DNA from: an uncultured bacterium
GTDB lineage: Bacteria > Bacillota_A > Clostridia > Lachnospirales > Lachnospiraceae
Assembly: GCA_905215045.1 (NCBI GenBank)
Contig: CAJMOO010000042.1
Coordinates: 1-15,680, forward strand
Direction: 5' to 3'
DNA length: 15,680 nucleotides
This document shows, in pieces, positions 14,735 through 15,680 of this stretch (position 1 is its first letter; every line of letters starts with the position of its first letter). Position numbers and translations under genes: made by a program. The notes beneath the pieces are model-generated. The model had not been told where the DNA came from. It made no database searches and saw nothing but the letters and a program-made list of their open reading frames with translations.

Positions 14735-14742
14735 ATCAGTAA
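13558..14742 (+). CDS. MFS transporter, YdiM/YdiN-like (second copy)
   Basis: This 394-residue paralogue of the first MFS protein has about 12 membrane segments and the same GPLSDKLGRR loop motif. Compared with the first copy, most of the N-half and of the C-half membrane core are identical at DNA level. Changes are concentrated at the very start, in membrane segment 6 and the central loop (for example LCIFAPLPAASESGKSESLINN), and at the C-terminus. Substrate range is therefore probably the same, with the second copy tied to a different regulator (AraC instead of LysR). GAGAGGAA sits before the ATG within a leader shared with the first copy. It is last in its operon, 39 bases after the AroQ gene. 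Confidence 0.9.
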   Translation: MNKKYLPSALILYLNYFIHGIGCSILSQQVVKEMLASQWGLKDVMAVTSIAAALGLGRLISLPFAGPLSDKLGRRLSVIIGCASYVIFLVGIAFSPNTTIAYIAAVLGGIANSFLDTATYPAVTEIIYKYTGIATMGIKFFISVAQLLMPFFLGVVAGTSMSYLMLPVVAGICIAVLGVLCIFAPLPAASESGKSESLINNLKNAHFSVESVALILIGFTSTATFQLWLNCAQTFGTEIAKIPSQNVSVMQTYYSAGTMVALFVTSALITKFKQVRFLVIYPAISLVMLALVYMIKTPMICYVGAFVIGYAAAGGVLQMATAVVNDLFPKIKGTITSLVMIASSLCNYTILTAAAKMTSTNVIVMNIVITAIGVLLALFVNLRYGVLLKNTENQ

Positions 14743-14749
14743 AAGATAC

Positions 14750-14787
14750 AATCTGTGCATAGATTTTTGAAAAATTATGCACAGATT
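14750..14787 (+). terminator. Terminator-like hairpin after the CoA-transferase operon
   Basis: AATCTGTGCATA (14750-14761) pairs perfectly with 14776-14787, and the loop contains a further ATTTTT/AAAAAT stem. The following CTTTGCATTCC is only weakly T-rich, so termination may be partial. Confidence 0.65.
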
Positions 14788-14809
14788 CTTTGCATTCCTA
14801 TAGTTTCTC

Positions 14810-14838
14810 TTGCCAATTGCAAAAACGTATTATAAAAT
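14810..14838 (+). promoter_or_regulatory. Candidate promoter for the YqeG-type gene
   Basis: TTGCCA (14810-14815) and TAAAAT (14833-14838) are separated by 17 bp, leaving a leader of about 40 bases to the ATG at 14884. Other AT-rich hexamers nearby could serve. Confidence 0.45.
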
Positions 14839-14883
14839 AAATAGGATAATGTAAAAAAGAATATATAAAAAGGAAGATAAATT

Positions 14884-15384
14884 ATGTTTCAGAAATTTTA
14901 TCCGTCCGAAGATATCAGAAGTACCTATGATATTGATTTCGAACGATATTACAAAGAGGGATACCGAGGAGTGATCTTCGATGTTGACAATACGTTAGTA
15001 CCGCACAATGCACCTGCGGATGAGAGAGCGAAGAAGTTATTTAAGAGACTTGATGAGATTGGGATGCAGTATTGTTTTACAAGTAATAACAAAGAACCAA
15101 GAGTCAAAGCTTTCTGTGAAGCGGTTGGTGGAAAGCATTATGTATACAAAGCAAATAAACCATCGGTCAAAGGCTATGAGACAGCAATGAAATTGATGGG
15201 AACGGATAAGAAGAATACATTCTTCGTTGGAGATCAGTTGTTTACAGACGTTTATGGAGCAAATAGAACAGGTATACATAGTATTCTTGTAACACCGATG
15301 AATCCGAAAGAAGAGATTCAGATCGTCATAAAGCGTTATTTTGAGAAGATCGTATTATGGCAATATCGTAAGAAAAAACACTAA
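14884..15384 (+). CDS. YqeG-family HAD (IIIA) phosphatase
   Basis: The 166-residue protein shows the four HAD motifs: FDVDNTLVP (nucleophile Asp33, acid Asp35), FTSNN, the lysine in KANKPSVKGY, and FVGDQLFTDVYGANRTG. No large cap domain is present, fitting the YqeG/GEP4 group, whose characterised relatives dephosphorylate phosphatidylglycerol phosphate. AGGAAG precedes the ATG. It has its own promoter and terminator, and nothing ties it to the flanking catabolic genes. In Bacillus yqeG lies near an aroE gene, but here the distance and intervening signals make that link doubtful. Confidence 0.9.
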   Translation: MFQKFYPSEDIRSTYDIDFERYYKEGYRGVIFDVDNTLVPHNAPADERAKKLFKRLDEIGMQYCFTSNNKEPRVKAFCEAVGGKHYVYKANKPSVKGYETAMKLMGTDKKNTFFVGDQLFTDVYGANRTGIHSILVTPMNPKEEIQIVIKRYFEKIVLWQYRKKKH

Positions 15385-15396
15385 AAATGAATATAG

Positions 15397-15439
15397 TAAA
15401 AATACAGGCTAGATTTTAAGTTTCTAACCTGTATTTTTA
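15397..15439. terminator. Bidirectional terminator between convergent genes
   Basis: TAAAAATACAGG (15397-15408) pairs with CCTGTATTTTTA (15428-15439), with four more pairs inside a single mismatch. A/T runs on both sides allow it to end both the phosphatase transcript and the oxidoreductase transcript on the minus strand. Confidence 0.85.
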
Positions 15440-15471
15440 TGTTAATTTATTTTATTTTAAATCAAAACTTT

Positions 15472-15680
15472 TTAGATAAAATCCTGACGCTCTAATGCAA
15501 CTAAGATGTCACGACCTTCTTTCACGCCTTCGATGATACGACGTGTCTGAGCACTGTCACCGATGTTAAGTACTTCAACACCTTCATAAATGAAGTGGTT
15601 GTATAATTCCTGAAGAGAAGGAGTTGCAGACTGCATTCCAAGACATACAAATCCATAATCAAAGTCTAATTCAAGATCTT
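15472..15680 (-). CDS. C-terminal end of a second FAD/NAD(P)-dependent oxidoreductase, probably OYE family (runs off right edge)
   Basis: The last 68 codons, ending with TAA at 15474-15472, read as the end of the FAD/NAD(P)H domain of OYE-type NADH:flavin oxidoreductases. A strand equivalent to 'D-x-V-V-x-A-x-G' appears as DYGFVCLGMQSATP. Then comes VEVLNIGDSAQTRRIIEGVK, matching the FAD-binding 'IGD...R.I..A' motif, and a closing helix. Assignment to the same family as the left-edge protein fits the motif and length remaining after it, but the catalytic barrel is outside the window. Another FAD/NAD pyridine nucleotide-disulphide-type reductase is possible. Confidence 0.7.
   Translation of the reverse strand, partial: DLELDFDYGFVCLGMQSATPSLQELYNHFIYEGVEVLNIGDSAQTRRIIEGVKEGRDILVALERQDFI

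Overview
The window is AT-rich and gene-dense, with strong Shine-Dalgarno sites and long co-directional operons. This looks like a strictly anaerobic gut Clostridium-type Firmicute, most plausibly Lachnospiraceae. That placement rests on codon and protein style, not on a marker gene. No rRNA, tRNA, CRISPR array, transposase or phage gene was seen.

Layout. (1) 1-2261, minus strand: the N-terminal 404 residues of an Fe-S/FMN/FAD 'old yellow enzyme' oxidoreductase (gene cut by the left edge), preceded by a LysR regulator. (2) 2460-5411, plus strand, divergent from the LysR gene: quinate/shikimate dehydrogenase (YdiB/AroE type), an MFS transporter (YdiM/YdiN type) and type I 3-dehydroquinate dehydratase (AroD), closed by a terminator. 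(3) 5630-8453, plus: a complete TRAP transporter in the order small membrane subunit, large membrane subunit, binding lipoprotein, with its own promoter and terminator. (4) 8535-9389, minus: an AraC regulator. (5) 9584-14742, plus, divergent from the AraC gene: acyl-CoA transferase (YdiF/Pct type), MaoC hydratase, ketopantoate-reductase-family dehydrogenase, VOC protein, type II 3-dehydroquinate dehydratase (AroQ) and a second, partly identical MFS transporter. (6) 14884-15384, plus: YqeG-type HAD phosphatase, probably unrelated housekeeping. (7) 15472-15680, minus: the C-terminal end of a second oxidoreductase resembling the family at the left edge.

How it may work together. Regions 1-5 read as one accessory locus for hydroaromatic acids (quinate, shikimate and relatives). 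YdiB/AroE and the two dehydratases would interconvert quinate, dehydroquinate, dehydroshikimate and shikimate. No dehydroshikimate dehydratase that would give protocatechuate is visible. Instead there are an ene-reductase-type flavoenzyme, a CoA transferase, a hydratase and an oxoacid reductase, which suggests an anaerobic reductive, CoA-linked route. The gene set parallels the E. coli ydiM-ydiN-ydiB-aroD-ydiF region with its AraC gene ydiP (from memory). The pathway itself is inference.

The clearest sequence-level surprises are the mosaic identity between the two MFS genes (blocks of 467 and 290 identical bases around a roughly 21% divergent patch), a set of ACAAGATA repeats phased at multiples of about 21 bp upstream of the CoA-transferase operon, and a perfect 21-bp palindrome centred near -65 of the dehydrogenase promoter.
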